64,000 nt of DNA from Zanthoxylum bungeanum (GCA_019454045.1 SKCR01037616.1:124001-188000); one strand, 5' to 3'; shown: positions 10,204 through 21,865, counted from the first letter of the stretch. Notes: generated by a model not told the origin, from the sequence alone. Program-made: numbers and translations.

Positions 10204-11929
10204 TGTTAGGGATATGCCTTATACCCAACTTATGGATGGGCTATATGTACATGTATTTGCAATATTTTCATTAATTAATAAAATGGAAATCTTTATTATA
10301 CGTGTCTTACATAAATTATATGAATCATCAAACACTGTAATAAAGCCCTTGGAGTAATAAGATGATGGCTTCCATGCCTTATGAGAATTATTACTCTCAA
10401 ACGTTCCTAGTCATAATATTGTGAATAATCTGGGCGTTCACAAAGCAGAGAGACTAGCATGATGATATGATCCGCCCTTAAGTAGGGTAACCGATCTCAA
10501 AGGCTACTAGCAGAGATCCGTCCGCTTGGTGTATCATATGGATGCATGAGTTGCTCGTGTCCATCGAACTGACCATCGAAATTTTTCACATGGAGTGTTT
10601 ATCCCATGTGTCTGTTAGAACTTTCATGTATCGATTGTATGACTAGTCCTTAGACTTGAAGTCTTTACAATCTTATGTGTGGATCAAATGACTTTGACAT
10701 TCTCCTTCCCCGGTTCAAAAAATTCGGTCATAAGGGTATGATTGGGTCATTTATTAAACCACAAGAAGTTTGTAAAGATACAACAGAGAATCACCACTCT
10801 CTCGGATAATATTTTCTTATAAGAGTAGTATTCCAGTTCGCGGGATGATATGTGTGATCAGTGCTTGAGACTGTGGCCGCAGTGGAAGAATCATGTGAGA
10901 TTCTTGGGTTAGCCCGATTCATGACACTATCAACATCATACCTTTGACCATATGGGTAGACACTTTCCATACCCTAGGTCAAACGGTGGAGATACAGTAA
11001 GGCGATGGACCCTATCATATGTAAATTGCATACAGAATGGGTATATATCTTTCCTTCTCATTTGGGGGCCTTGGCATGTTGCTAGATGCCAACCTCGGTC
11101 ATTGAAATAGAATGACCATTTGATCAGAGGATAATTTATGTTCAATTAAATTATCACGATTCATTTCATGTCCAACTTGAGGGGAACCTAAAAGGTCACA
11201 CACAACAAAGTCAAAATCAATGGTTAACAGTGCACAATATAAATTTAACAGCATATATGATTGCTGTAGGAATTGTTCATAAATGGTTCAATGTGTTTAA
11301 TTATTGAACAAATCATTTATGAGGTTCCATATTGGCTTAGGGATTGGTGAATGACGATAGGAGCACTTTGGGAATTGGAAAAATGAATAAAAAAAAAACA
11401 AACCTTTCATATCTTGGGTTTATATAAGCGAGAAACTCTAAAGTTTAAGAGTAAGCCACTGATTTTAAGGATCCTTAAGTCTAATTGACTAGAGGAATCT
11501 CAAGTTAAAAGTTTTGAGGTATTTCCCTAGGCTAGCACCAAGGGTAAAATACCCATGCACTCAAGGCGTAGTCTTGCCGTTGAGTTTTGGCTTTGGTGTG
11601 TGCACCTTTGGAGGCCACCCACTTGGGTGGCTCTTTGGAACGTGGAAGAGCTTGCTGAGTTTGAGAAAAGCTTGTAGATTGGAGGGAGGACTGGAGGAGT
11701 CTTCGGTTCAAGTAAGTCTTTTTTCTTTCTTTATTTTAATTAGAGTTCTTATGATAGTTAACATGTTTAGGTTTATGTTCTTTGCAAGTTTTATGATTTT
11801 TTATGCTTAGAATATATAGTAACATGCCTAGGCTTGTAGAATAATCAAAATAAATGGGTCTTGGGCAAATGGATAGCGGCATCATAATTTTTTAATTATC
11901 CGCTGCGCACTCGCGACCGCTTCCCAACA
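10204..11929 (+). repeat. 3' LTR of C0
   Basis: Starts TGTTAGGGATATGCC after the polypurine tract and ends CGACCGCTTCCCAACA at 11,929, giving about 1.73 kb. The end is inferred from the near-inverted TGTTAGG/CCCAACA termini and the abrupt change to family-C LTR sequence. There is no second LTR in the window for comparison. It contains a TATA box at 11,421. Confidence 0.8.
11421..11427 (+). promoter_or_regulatory. TATA box in C0 3' LTR
   Basis: TATATAA in the context GGGTTTATATAAGCG, about 500 bases before the LTR end, a usual position for the U3/R boundary of a long copia LTR. Confidence 0.55.
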
Positions 11930-12664
11930 ACTATGGCCATAGATTTAACAGATCGCTAATCACATTTGGACTACTTATGCTCTGTACACAGAACTGACGG
12001 ATCCTATCTTGACACACACATGATATCCGGAGGATAAGTCCACACCCAACGAACATGTAGAGGTCTGATCTAAATAGATCCGTGACGTGACTACCATCTA
12101 AGTGTGGAGGATGTCTCATACATCTACAGTGGTATCTTAAGTCGAATGACCACTATGCTACTCAACCCGAGAAGATTCTTATTGACGTTGGTGTACCATC
12201 CATTAAGAATTTTTGGTGAGTCGTTCAGTGTTTATCCACTATAAACACCTACACGTCTATACGAGTCTCCCAAGACTCATGGTTCATTGGGATAAACCAT
12301 CGGACCAAGTCTCAATATACGACATGTACTGGTCTCAATGAATTTAACTAACCGACCCATGTTAGTAAATCTTGACCAGGAACTTTATTTGATAATATAT
12401 TTCTAGTAGTGATACTTTCCAATGTCAATTACAAACTACTTTATAACTAAGCATTATATTATATATTATCGGGTCTTTGTCTAATATATACATATCACTA
12501 AATCAGATTTAGTTTCAATCTAATCGTAATTAGATCGAATACGAATATAAAAACAAGAGATGCAACCACTAAGTAAGTAACATCATGGAAAAAAAGGATT
12601 GTTCGTATTCATGAATTAGACATAAATACAGTCCGGATTGGCGCTCTGAGCACCAACCCCAACA
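11930..12664 (-). mobile_element. LTR fragment of copia family C (G)
   Basis: From about 11,950 it matches the terminal 700 bases of the family-C LTRs (44,430-45,137 and 50,970-51,645), including the shared stretch around GTGAGTCGTTCAGTG and the terminus CACCAACCCCAACA at 12,664. On the minus strand it is the start of an LTR (TGTTGGGG). No polypurine tract or PBS follows, so it may be part of a solo LTR. C0 abuts or sits inside it, and the rest would be left of the window. Confidence 0.8.
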
Positions 12665-12737
12665 AAAGTTATCCCTATCAATTGACTAACCCTGGAAATC
12701 CTTGAAAAGCCCTAATAATGGCAAGGAATTAAATTTA

Positions 12738-12924
12738 AGGGTCATGCTAACGAGTGCTATAAAGGCACTCATTAAAGATATATTTTTGGAAAGTTTTCAC
12801 ATCACTTTTATTGAGAATGTAAATAATTGTCAAAATATTAATTACTTTTTCCCTTTTTCCCATGAAAACTTTCCAAAAATATATCATTAACGAGTACCCT
12901 AAGGGCACTCGATAGCATTTCTCT
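12738..12924. mobile_element. 187-bp hairpin MITE, Mutator-like appearance
   Basis: The two ends are imperfect inverted repeats of about 60 bases: the left begins AGGGTCATGCTAACGAGTGC and the right, read in reverse, AGAGAAATGCTATCGAGTGC. Both continue into ATATATTTTTGGAAAGTTTTC. The copy is flanked by AAATTTA (12,731-12,737) and AAATCTA (12,925-12,931), a possible target duplication with one mismatch. It has no coding capacity. The superfamily is a guess from the long inverted repeats. Confidence 0.75.
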
Positions 12925-14557
12925 AAATCTATAAACATGACCATGGCAAAAAAAACACAAAAAATCCAGAAATACACACATTCATATACATTTAGTACTG
13001 AGACATAAAAATATAAACACATACCCACATATACCCACATTATGACAAAAAACACATACCTGCAATACCAAAACGAGAGATCTCAAATTAAACCCACCAA
13101 GAAATCCAGAACAAATATCAAACACAAAGTGAGTGTTCATTATTTTGCCATACATCAGTCATGAATATAAATCGCTTTCACTCCAAAGAGAATAACGAAG
13201 GAGGTCAGAGAAGCACTTACTTGAAGATTTGAAGGTTAAAATTAAGGGTGAACTATTGAAGTTGTTGGCGATGCTTGAAGTTGTAGAGGCTGTTGAAGCT
13301 TTTGATAGTGTTTTGAGGAAGACGGAGAGAGTAAAAGTGAGAGAAAGAGAAGAAGAAGCCTTTAAATAGACTGCTCGGGATGATCTTGATCGTTGGATTG
13401 GAGTATGATTACGGGATTAGTGACTCATATCAGGTTAATCGTGGCCATTGAATTCAAATTGAGGGCCTGGATTAGAGCCATGAGCTCGGTTGATCATAGT
13501 TGTCTAAAGTTTTGGCGCATGAGTCATAGATGGATGACACCTGACATATTTGGGAAATGAAACAAAAAGAGGATTTGATGGATTTAATATGGATTTAAGG
13601 AAGACCATTATACATTTACAGTTTCCTATGGACTTCTCGGAACCTTATGAGTATCTTTTTAATGACGTTGGAAAATGGCAATCATCACTAACAATCATCT
13701 TTGGCACCCAAGAAGTACAAATTTGGGAGAGCTGAGGAAATATAAAGTTTCCATAGACTAACAACCCGAGGAAGTTGGCGTGGTCTGCACCACCATCTTT
13801 TATAAAATTTCTGACATAAACTCATCAACTCGTTGATACCGAAAACTAGTGGTAAGATGTTAATGGTTGTTTTTTACCTTGAGGAAGATTCAAATACAGA
13901 GGATGGGTAAAATTGGTATTTTACTTAGCCAAAAATGGATAATAAAGAACCAAGGTCATGAAGACACAAACAGATTTTAATAGAAGAATTTAACCTTATT
14001 ATGCAGAGAAGTTCTCCCGATGGCAGAACCTTTTGATAACGAAGAAAGTTGGGATACTGACCTGACCTGACCTGAAAATGAAGTATTGTATTTGAGTTTT
14101 TTTTTGAGGATTTTTGGAAACCGACCCGATGGGTCTATGTATAGCAACTCGATCTAGTTGAAGAAGCTAGATGGAGTTTTGACCGATATTATCTACCTCG
14201 ATATGCCTACCCGAGGAACAAGGATGGGATCACATGTCAATTTGTACTTTATTCAAGTGACGTATATCCTAAAGTAAGAAGATACCATTCTAGAAGGCTA
14301 ATGATGACTATGGAAAAGTAGTGGTTCACCATGAAAGTATCCCATGCCAACCGCTATAGGGCAGTGCAGTGGCAGGTTAGTGGCAGAGCAGAGCCATCGT
14401 AGGCTGCCAAAGGCCGCCATAGGCCGATGTCAACTCATGGTTCATCTGGTTGGCCGAATTATGCGTAGTTGATGCAACAATAATGATTAAGTGACATGAG
14501 TTGACATCATAGACGATGGAATAGTGGATTTGGAAGCCTATATAAAAGGGTTGAAGA
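12925..14557. other. Interval not assigned to LTR elements
   Basis: I recognise no transposon or conserved protein here. It contains the promoter-like segment described separately, a short TGACC run near 14,057, and a TATATAAAA box at about 14,540 just before the LTR of copia D. The longest open frames (61 residues at 13,550 plus, and 102 residues at 12,747-13,055 minus) look accidental. It is the best candidate in this window for the original host sequence. Confidence 0.5.
13060..13368 (-). promoter_or_regulatory. Candidate promoter with 5'-UTR intron, minus strand
   Basis: On the minus strand a TATTTAAA box (13,368-13,361) is followed by a long CT-rich leader (CTTCTTCTTCTCTTTCTCTC), then a donor-like CAA/GTAAGTGC at 13,220 and an acceptor-like TGGTATTGCAG/GT ending at 13,060. 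This would make a 161-base AT-rich intron. This order (TATA, pyrimidine-rich leader, intron) is common at plant gene starts. No convincing protein follows, since the MITE and LTR debris lie downstream. It may be a promoter orphaned by insertions or a captured fragment in an old transposon. Confidence 0.35.
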
Positions 14558-16610
14558 TGTTGGGAAATATGCCCTAGAGCTTCATGTATTTTAAACAGAA
14601 TTGATTATTGTAATAATAATAAATGCATTATTCACTTTTCAAAGTTGTTTGATATAAATCGCATATTGTCTAATTGTCTTGTTTACCTTGATTACTCTTG
14701 TATTTTCAGACTTAGTGTATGTTTTATGCACAAGAGGATTTAAGTCTTGAAGTTAGTAATCTAAATAGTCCATAGAAAAAAAAACAAAGAGGTTACTTTA
14801 TTTGTGGTTTATCTATAACTGCGGTCTATTCTATACTTGTATGATGACCTTGATCCGGGATCGTTCATGTGGTGACATGGGAATGAAGGCACCTTGTATG
14901 ATGAGATCATATAGGACCGTACTCAAATAAATATGAATTTATTTTAATATCTGTTAAATGGAGAAATTCATTTTATCTAATAGATGATCATATATGGATT
15001 CGATCTTAATCCTAAGTGTACTACGAACTCATGCATGATAGGCTATGTCCTTTGATATACTAAGGTGAGGTTGGTATTGCATTCCCGGCTAATAACTATG
15101 TATTTTGGGATATGATTTGGTGTGTAGCTAGGAGCGTTTTACATAGATATGGAATTCACTCCTTACGAGAAGTAGAAGAGTATCTCTTTTAAGAGTTGAT
15201 TCGGGACTTGAACAATTTGAGCGCTCAACATTTCTATTACGAATAGAAAGTATTACAATCATAATTATTATGAATTAATTGTTCATTATAGAATCAATGA
15301 TGGTTAAGAGACAAAATATTTAGAGGGGTATAACAGACTTATGACCCGGCTCTATTTATGAGATATTCCTGAACGGCTATATCCATATGTAATGACTATA
15401 TCGATGGACATCGAAGTTGTTCGGCTTATATTTTCTATGTACGATAATGAGAGTTCAACTTCAAGTTTTTAGTTGAATAACGCGAAGTTAATAATTCGTA
15501 ATATTTGATTAAAGGGTTTAATTAATATTCTGGGATTATTAGATCTCGGAACCGTAGGTCCATTTGGTCCCCGCACTAGCTCGATTAAGTGTAGCAAACC
15601 TAATATAATTAGATTGTCTAATAATATGCTCACATTATATTTATATATTATTAATAAGATTAATAATAAATTTTGTCACAAATGAAAACTTTGTTAACTT
15701 AATTTAACTTAATGTTTTCTAGAATTCTTTGATTATAAGATAATCAAATCATGATTATAAGATAATCGAGTTAGTAATAATTATGATATAATTACTACAT
15801 CATAATTGAGGTAATTAAATCATTATTAAGATAATGATTTTTTATTTACCTCGGAGACAAAGCCATATGGCTTACCATACTCTCCAACATATTATGTCTA
15901 TTAGGTGGCATGTATACACCTAATGGCTTTGTCATTAGCTAAATGATTCTTTTGCTTTGGTATGGCCTTCACATTAATTTGCTTGCCATTGCAAGAAAGC
16001 ATTAGATGCTTCATGACAAATGCTTTCTCTTTAGCTTAACATTTCTTATGCTTTGGTATGACATTCACATTAATGTGTTTGCCATTGCAAGAAAGCATTA
16101 GATTCTTAATGACAAAGGTGGTTGTCTTTGTGTAAGAGAATATATTCTCCACCATCTCCATTCAATGGTTGAGTTAGCATTTTTACAGCATTCATACAAG
16201 TGCAAAGGAGAGAAAAGAGAGAGTGTTCAAGCATTCACAATTGTTGCGATAGTGTTTGAAAGAAAAATATTCCATATTTTTCTTAAGTGTTAAGATATAT
16301 TTCTAAAACTCCAAACACAATTTATGACAACTTCATTCTCTAAATTATTTAGAGTTTGATTTTATACTTCTCTAAAAAGTTTAGAGTTGATCTTTGTGAG
16401 TGAAGCTAACTTTTTGGTTTTTTGGTTTCAAGATATAGCTCGGAAGAGCGGGTGGTTGATTCTATCATAGAATCTCAAAGGAAATTCATCAACGGGTGGT
16501 GGAGTTTGGATTCAACAAAGGAGAAGGCAAATAAAATTTTAAATGTCCATACCGGAGCTGGTGCCCACATTAGCAACTTCCGTTGCACTGAAGGAAGTTG
16601 TTTCCAACCA
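14558..16610 (+). repeat. 5' LTR of copia D
   Basis: Begins TGTTGGGAAATATGCCC and ends TTGTTTCCAACCA, with the PBS immediately after, giving 2,053 bases. Only this LTR is in the window, so its limits rest on the TG/CA ends and PBS spacing. It contains an AT-rich stretch with GATTATAAGATAATC repeated twice near 15,740, and a tandem duplication near 15,950-16,120. Confidence 0.8.
15935..16125 (+). repeat. 96-bp tandem duplication in D LTR
   Basis: CTTTGGTATG at 15,955 and 16,051 start two copies sharing GCCATTGCAAGAAAGCATTA. They have about ten substitutions and lie end to end. Confidence 0.75.
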
Positions 16611-16611
16611 T

Positions 16612-16624
16612 TGGTATCAAGAGC
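16612..16624 (+). other. Primer-binding site of copia D
   Basis: TGGTATCAAGAGC lies two bases after the LTR end. It resembles the initiator-Met tRNA site TGGTATCAGAGC used by most plant copia elements, with an inserted A. Confidence 0.75.
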
Positions 16625-18517
16625 TTAAGGTTGAAAAGTGTTATTAACCCTTATCCTTTAAAGTTTTTAGTTTTAATAATTTTTATGAGATATATATTAT
16701 TAGAATGCATGTTGTGATGAGTAGGCAGAATTAGATTCATTAGATGAATGGTTTTTTAATGTTCATGTGATGAATGTTTTCTTTGATTCATGTGATGAAT
16801 GTATTGTGTTGATCTTTCATTTTTCCGGCTCTTATTTTTTAGTATTGGGAATGTAAGACCATAAGGTCATATTCTGTCAAGTTTTGTAAGTTCATTTCCT
16901 TTGTACTAAGTCCATTTTTGTAACCCTACTTGTAACTTGGAGAAGCCGATGCCGCGAAGGACTCATTACGAACCTATTCCACGAAGAACTTAACAACACA
17001 CCATGGAGCAAGATTTGAAGACCAAGGGATGCCTTAGATTTTTTATACTAATTAGATTAGTATAGAAAAATAAGAGCCTGATTAACGTAATTTGTGATGT
17101 GATGAATTTTTGAAATTTCAGCCTCTGGAAACAGCAAAGCGTCGCGATGCAGACTTTATCGTGTCTTGACGCTCATCATTTCAAGCTACTGTTTTAGCTA
17201 CTGGTTCACATCCCGTAGCGACGCCGCTCCATTGAGTCGCAACGCGGTTGCAGACCTGATACTTTTGAAGCTACTAGTTTATAGGGTGTCGCGACTCCCA
17301 GCCTGGGTGAATGTATGTGTTTTTAAAATGTTTATTAAAATATCATATAGCCTAGGGTTCATACTCTTGCATTTTCATATGCCATAACATGATAGCATGC
17401 ATGATATTCTAGTAATAGAATATGATTTTATGTAATTTAAAAGTTAAATTAGAATATGAGATGTATGCCAACGAATTAATAAGATTAATTGGTTTAAGGG
17501 TTTAAAAATTGTGAATTCATGTTTAAATACGAATGGACCTTATGAGTACATTATTTTTCCTTGGTATATCGGATGGAAACCCGGACGTAAATTTCATAGC
17601 CGATTCCAAATAGACGGTAATATGATCTGCACTCGGATACAATACCACTTACCTTTGGAATAAATAATATGCTTATATCAATTAAATGGTTTAATGACAT
17701 TTGGTTTGTTCGTTGAATTCTAATTTTAAAATCTAATAGTGGACAAATAACTTAATAGTTAAATTAATTATAGCAGCTTGATTAAATTAGTTTAATTAAG
17801 TAATAGATTAGTAGAGACTAATCGAGATTAGTGAATAAAATTTTAAAAGTTAAAATTAGTTAGATCACTAATAATCCACTAGTATTAATAAAGATATGTT
17901 TTTAGCCGAGCATAATCTTAATTCATTAGAAACTAGTGAGATAGAAACCTTACACTTTAAAATAGTTAGTGTGAGAGAGGTATACCACAATATATCCCGC
18001 GATCTCCATTGTTATCTAGAAACGCGAGATTCAAAAGGCGTCTCGAGACGGCTTTGCTTTCGTCCCCCTACATATGGTGTCCATTTTGGGTCAATATCAG
18101 GTTTGGATTCCGAAAGGAAAGGGACTCTAGATGTATCTGGTAATTTGACCTACCCTACAACGACACTTCACTAGTTAAGTCCAATGGTTCCGAAATAATG
18201 GGTCACACTTACAAAGGAATGATTAAGTTGTTAATCAAAGCTTCCTTGATCAAAATGATGGTAGTTGATTGATATAGGAATAAGATTTATTTCAGATATA
18301 TTAATCAATTGAGAATTTCTTAATCTATCATGCGAATACTTGACCTACCATATGGTGGTACTTATTTATGGGATGATAGATAAGTGTGGCATAGTAATTC
18401 TTTTAGGTTTCTAATTCGTTATACATTGATCATGAATTATGTTTAATGTTGCCTTAATGTTTGACAATTTTAATATACGATGAATGAATGTGAATGCGTG
18501 TTTATTATTTTTCGGCC
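16625..18517 (+). other. Leader of copia D
   Basis: Untranslated sequence between PBS and gag. It contains a GC-rich patch (17,130-17,300) and the 92-bp conserved block at 17,563-17,653. I see no coding motif. The 92-residue open frame at 17,896 has no recognisable feature. Confidence 0.55.
17563..17653 (+). repeat. 92-bp conserved block, copy 1 (copia D leader)
   Basis: Starts GGTATATCGGATGGAAACCC, contains AAATTTCATAGCCGATTCC and GACGGTAATATGATCTG, and ends CCACTTACC. Flanking sequence is unrelated to the gypsy LTRs that hold the other copies. Confidence 0.85.
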
Positions 18518-18661
18518 ATGGCATCTGCTACAATCTCAATTCTTAAAAACAAGAAAAATTAACTCGGGAAATTATGTTAAATGGAAAAGTGACATGAATG
18601 TTATTTTGGTCAGTGAAGACCTTAAGTTTGTCCTAATGGAGGAATGTCCTCCTGAGCCAGA
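18518..18661 (+). pseudogene. Copia D gag start (truncated by B2)
   Basis: ATG at 18,518 opens MASATISIL, followed after a frameshift near 18,555 by GNYVKWKSDMNVILVSEDLK and FVLMEECPPEP. This is the conserved N-terminus of copia Gag, in which a W-K pair and a CPPEP-like end are typical. In the family Gag assembles the cytoplasmic particle that packages element RNA. The frame is cut in the CPPEP motif by the LTR of B2, whose first base is 18,662. The 99-residue open frame starting at 18,480 runs across this junction and is not a natural protein. Confidence 0.75.
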
Positions 18662-19117
18662 TGTAGACACTGCATTTTTGCATAAGCCCGATGATGAGCC
18701 TTGTATGGAGGCACTACCTAAAAATTTGCGGAAAGTGCGGGAAATGAATGCCGGAAGGAAGGAAAACCTCCAAAATTAGCTCCTCATCAGACTCGGACTC
18801 ACTAGTCAGCCTCAGATTCGCTTAGTCAAACCTCAGCCTCGGCCCAAATCCATTCACACGCCCAAAGCCCATGCAAACCACCATACACGCCCAAGGCCCA
18901 TGAACCCATGTACACGCCCAAGGCCCCCACATGCCCAAAATCCCATTCAATTCACATGTGCAAATTCCCTCATCAACACTTTCAAATTTAGTGAGATTTT
19001 GGGGATCCCATCCAATTTAACAAGATCATCACCAAATATATGAGATTGTATCCCAAAATAATATATTCCCCAAATGAATGTGATTTATTTCCCTATTTGG
19101 AGATCCTTTGGAAATAT

Positions 19118-19125
19118 TATAAAAG
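19118..19125 (+). promoter_or_regulatory. TATA box in B2 LTR
   Basis: TATAAAAG in GAAATATTATAAAAGGGACA, about 450 bases into the LTR. Copia A lies 620 bases downstream, inside the presumed R/U5 part. Confidence 0.55.
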
Positions 19126-19489
19126 GGACACCAAATCATCACAGTGGGGGGGACTCTCTTTCTTGACTTGGACGGCACTTCACAAAAAAAACCCTTGACC
19201 TCATCTATTCTTCTACTTCAAGCTAGCAAGCCAACAACCGAAACATAAAACAGCCAACAATCGAAACACAAACATCCTCCAAGAAAACCGAAAATAGAAA
19301 CACAAACAGCCACCACCGAAACTAGCAAAAGACCGAAAGAAATAACCCCAAAATCACCGAAAAATAGGCCAAAAAAAAAACACCCAAAAATAATGCCAAA
19401 ACCATCGAAAAAACAGATGAAAAACAGCCAGCAAATACAACCAAAACAACACCTAAACGGCAGCCCAAAAACCACCAAAATATCAGCCA

Positions 19490-19744
19490 AAAAACAACCA
19501 AAACAGTAGCAAAAAACAACCAAAATAGCATCCAAAAAAACAACCAAAACAACAGCAAAAAACAATCAGAAACACAGCAAAAAATAGTAAAAATAGCAAA
19601 ACAGCGAAACAGTAGAAACAATAAATAGAAAACAGCAAAACAACAAACAACAAACAGCAAACAGCGAAACAGAAAATAGTGAAACAACAAATAGCGAAAT
19701 AGCAAACAGCGAAACAGCAAATAACAAACAACAAACAGCAAAAC
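19490..19744 (+). repeat. CAGCAAA-rich low-complexity tract in B2 LTR
   Basis: Degenerate run of AACAGCAAA/AACAACAAA words. It continues after copia A at 29,923-30,000, so copia A inserted inside it. Similar tracts occur in the B1 LTRs (32,820-32,930 and 40,005-40,090) and, reversed, in E near 62,520-62,640. The long minus-strand frames over it are artefacts of skewed composition. Confidence 0.8.
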
Positions 19745-20794
19745 TGTTGGACAAAATGACCCATAGCGTCACTATTTGTACAGATCACGGTGTTGTTGTA
19801 CAAATTAACTATGTGACAAGGAAATTGCACTCTCATCATTTGTGATTAGATCACCATAAATGTATAAATGAAGAGAGGTCATATGATTAGTTCCTGGATT
19901 GAGAATGATATGAGAAAGTATCAATCCCCGAAGGATTAATCATTAAATATCCCTAGCCGGAGTATTATCGAGATAGGACATCGATAATGCGGAATAGGCT
20001 AGTATTGCACTTGTGCGCGTTGTGAGGGCACAACGGCGTAGTTCTCATATATATAAGTATTGGATACTTATGCAAGTGCGATAGGAGGTCGTGTTTCACC
20101 GATGGTACAGGAAAAAGCTTCGCTCTGGATAGACCCCTCAGAATCCCATTGGTATTATGACTATGTGTCTATGGGAGGCCGAAATCAGGGTAGGTGTGTA
20201 TAGTCTTAACCTGAGACTTACATCGCTAATACTTACGATAATCGATAGACTTTAGTCTTGGTGGTACAGGGCTTTAACTGGTTCTGCGTACGCCGCTTCT
20301 GAGTTTATCAAAGAGTCGTAGTGTATTGGGTGTGATGTCGAGATGGAAGTATCACTTCAGTTATAGTGGAGATGATGTCACGCAGGATACGGTATTAGTG
20401 CTCTTAAGTGCTGCGCGGCCATCAGGATATTATGACAAGGTCATGCATATCCGATTATAGAGACTAGTTACCAGACATCCGACATGTGCTTCGGACGAGG
20501 CAGACACTTATCCAGCCCCAGCCCTAGCACGTGACTATCCGATACTGGGCTGATATACACAATACTACGGTATACTACGCTTGATACAGATCTATATATT
20601 CCTGTAAGAATATTTCTGGAGAATTGGGTAGGCATGACGCTTTGCTAGAAGCCAACCTTGTCTTGTAAATCGGTATAAACGTAGTACGAGGTACTTACGT
20701 GTTCGGATAATCCGACGACCGTATTTACTGCCAACATATCTGGAGATCTTATGGGTCGCTTCCTGAAGATTCACCGATGATGTATAACTCGCAC

Positions 20795-21110
20795 TTTAAT
20801 TAATATGGGATTAATTGGAAGAGAGAGAAAATTAATCTGGGATTAATTGCGGAGATATTTTATCTGGGATAAAATATTAATTAAAGAGAGAGAACGATTA
20901 ATTTGGAATTAATCGATAAAATAATATATTTGATATATTATTAGAAATTGATTTCGACGCGGAATTAAAATTAGATTTTAATTCGGGCGAACGAATTAAT
21001 TAGAATTAATTCGTTAGCGACGTGAATAGTGATTTCGCTAAGCGTAATCATTTAATTACGACGCGACGGAAAATTCGTTAATTTGGAATTAGCGAACCCG
21101 AGCCCGAGAG
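20795..21110 (+). repeat. Cluster of TGG/TAG-centred perfect inverted repeats in A LTR
   Basis: At least eight inverted repeats follow one another. Examples are ATTAATC-TGG-GATTAAT, TTTTATC-TGG-GATAAAA, GATTAATT-TGG-AATTAATC, TAAAAT-TAG-ATTTTA and a 12-bp stem around CGAATTAATT near 20,993. Stems are 6-12 bp with two- or three-base centres. The same cluster is in the 3' LTR (28,855-29,165) and, reversed with CCA centres, in A' (31,795-32,110 and 57,450-57,770). Confidence 0.85.
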
Positions 21111-21371
21111 TGATTGCGAGTGCATTCGCATTTCGAATTCGAGCGCGGCACGCAATTCACATCAAGCGTCAAATCGCTAGTCGCATCAATTGTCAAATCA
21201 CTTGTCACTTTGAGTGATGTGATGTGACATGACATGTTGTCACTTTATAAGTGACTTGATGTGAAAAAGTGGTAGATGATTGAAAAGCACCTTTTGCCTT
21301 TTGAAAAGTAAAATGAATTGTGCAATAAAGAAATAAAAAGTTAAATGGCTTTAATTAATTTTCTTGGAAAA

Positions 21372-21379
21372 TATAAAAA
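21372..21379 (+). promoter_or_regulatory. TATA box in copia A 5' LTR
   Basis: TATAAAAA in GGAAAATATAAAAAGC, followed by a CT-rich stretch with several TCTCTC runs, as expected near a plant transcription start. The 3' LTR equivalent is near 29,440. Confidence 0.55.
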
Positions 21380-21852
21380 GCTTTTACACTTTCTCTCTCC
21401 ATTTTTATCATTCACGGTTTTAGGCTTTTGGAGCCAAAAACCCTTCATCTTTCTCTCATCTCTCTCTCACGGTCTCTCCAAGACCGTTTCTTCATCGTTT
21501 TCTTCTGGTTTTGACCGAGCAAATGGAGAAGCAAGGAAGATGAACAAGTGCTAGCACACCTTGGTTATATTATGGTGATAGGGAAACGATTTGTGAGCAT
21601 GGAAAGCTTGAAGCTTGGAGCTTCAATGGTGACATCCATGGCCGAAAGAACAAGGAGGAAGACACACCCCAAAACCGTTAGTCACTGTCACAGAAGCTCA
21701 CTGCCGATCTGACAAATGAAAAAAAAACGCATCTTGTACTTCGCAATAAAACCGATCAATGTGAGTTATGTTTCCGCCTTACTCCTTTGATGTGTTCATA
21801 CTCGTTTTTATGCATGATTTGTGATCCTTGGGACTTGATTGAAACTCTACAA

Positions 21853-21865
21853 TGGTATCTTGAGC
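21853..21865 (+). other. Primer-binding site of copia A
   Basis: TGGTATCTTGAGC lies one base after the LTR end. It differs from the usual TGGTATCAGAGC by an insertion and substitutions, and the same variant occurs in A' (56,761-56,773, minus). The site is thus a family trait rather than damage to one copy. Confidence 0.8.

Larger units (their letters stand above)
1..11929 (+). mobile_element. Copia LTR retrotransposon C0 (5' LTR outside window)
   Basis: A Ty1/copia element read on the plus strand. Visible parts in order are a leader and the first gag codons (to 604), the inserted element H (605-6,835), the end of gag with a zinc knuckle, protease, integrase, RT and RNase H, a polypurine tract and the 3' LTR (10,204-11,929). 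The integrase-before-RT order identifies copia. The lineage is probably Angela/Tork-like, judged from the integrase and from the LTR end with its CGACCGCTTCCCAACA-type terminus. The 5' LTR must lie left of the window. The middle of gag is missing where H sits. Confidence 0.85.
14558..18661 (+). mobile_element. Copia D: 5' LTR, leader and gag start
   Basis: A long copia LTR (14,558-16,610), a TGGTATCAAGAGC primer-binding site, a 1.9-kb leader and the first codons of gag. It is then interrupted at 18,662 by gypsy B2. The remainder should lie right of the window, after the nested pile. It is the oldest host in this nest. The gag start resembles Tork/TAR-type elements. Confidence 0.8.
19745..21851 (+). 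repeat. 5' LTR of copia A
   Basis: 2,107 bases, matching 27,806-29,922 with scattered substitutions and small indels. It contains the inverted-repeat cluster at about 20,790-21,110, CpG-rich flanks of that cluster, and a TATA box at 21,372. Confidence 0.93.

Noticed and set aside
18480..18779. 99-residue protein
   Set aside because: The real copia gag start is ATG at 18,518 in a shifted frame, and the second half is gypsy LTR.
19218..19839. Several overlapping minus-strand frames rich in Cys, Phe, Val and Leu
   Set aside because: They overlie the CAGCAAA-type low-complexity tract of the B2 LTR and run across the junction with copia A; composition alone explains the open frames.
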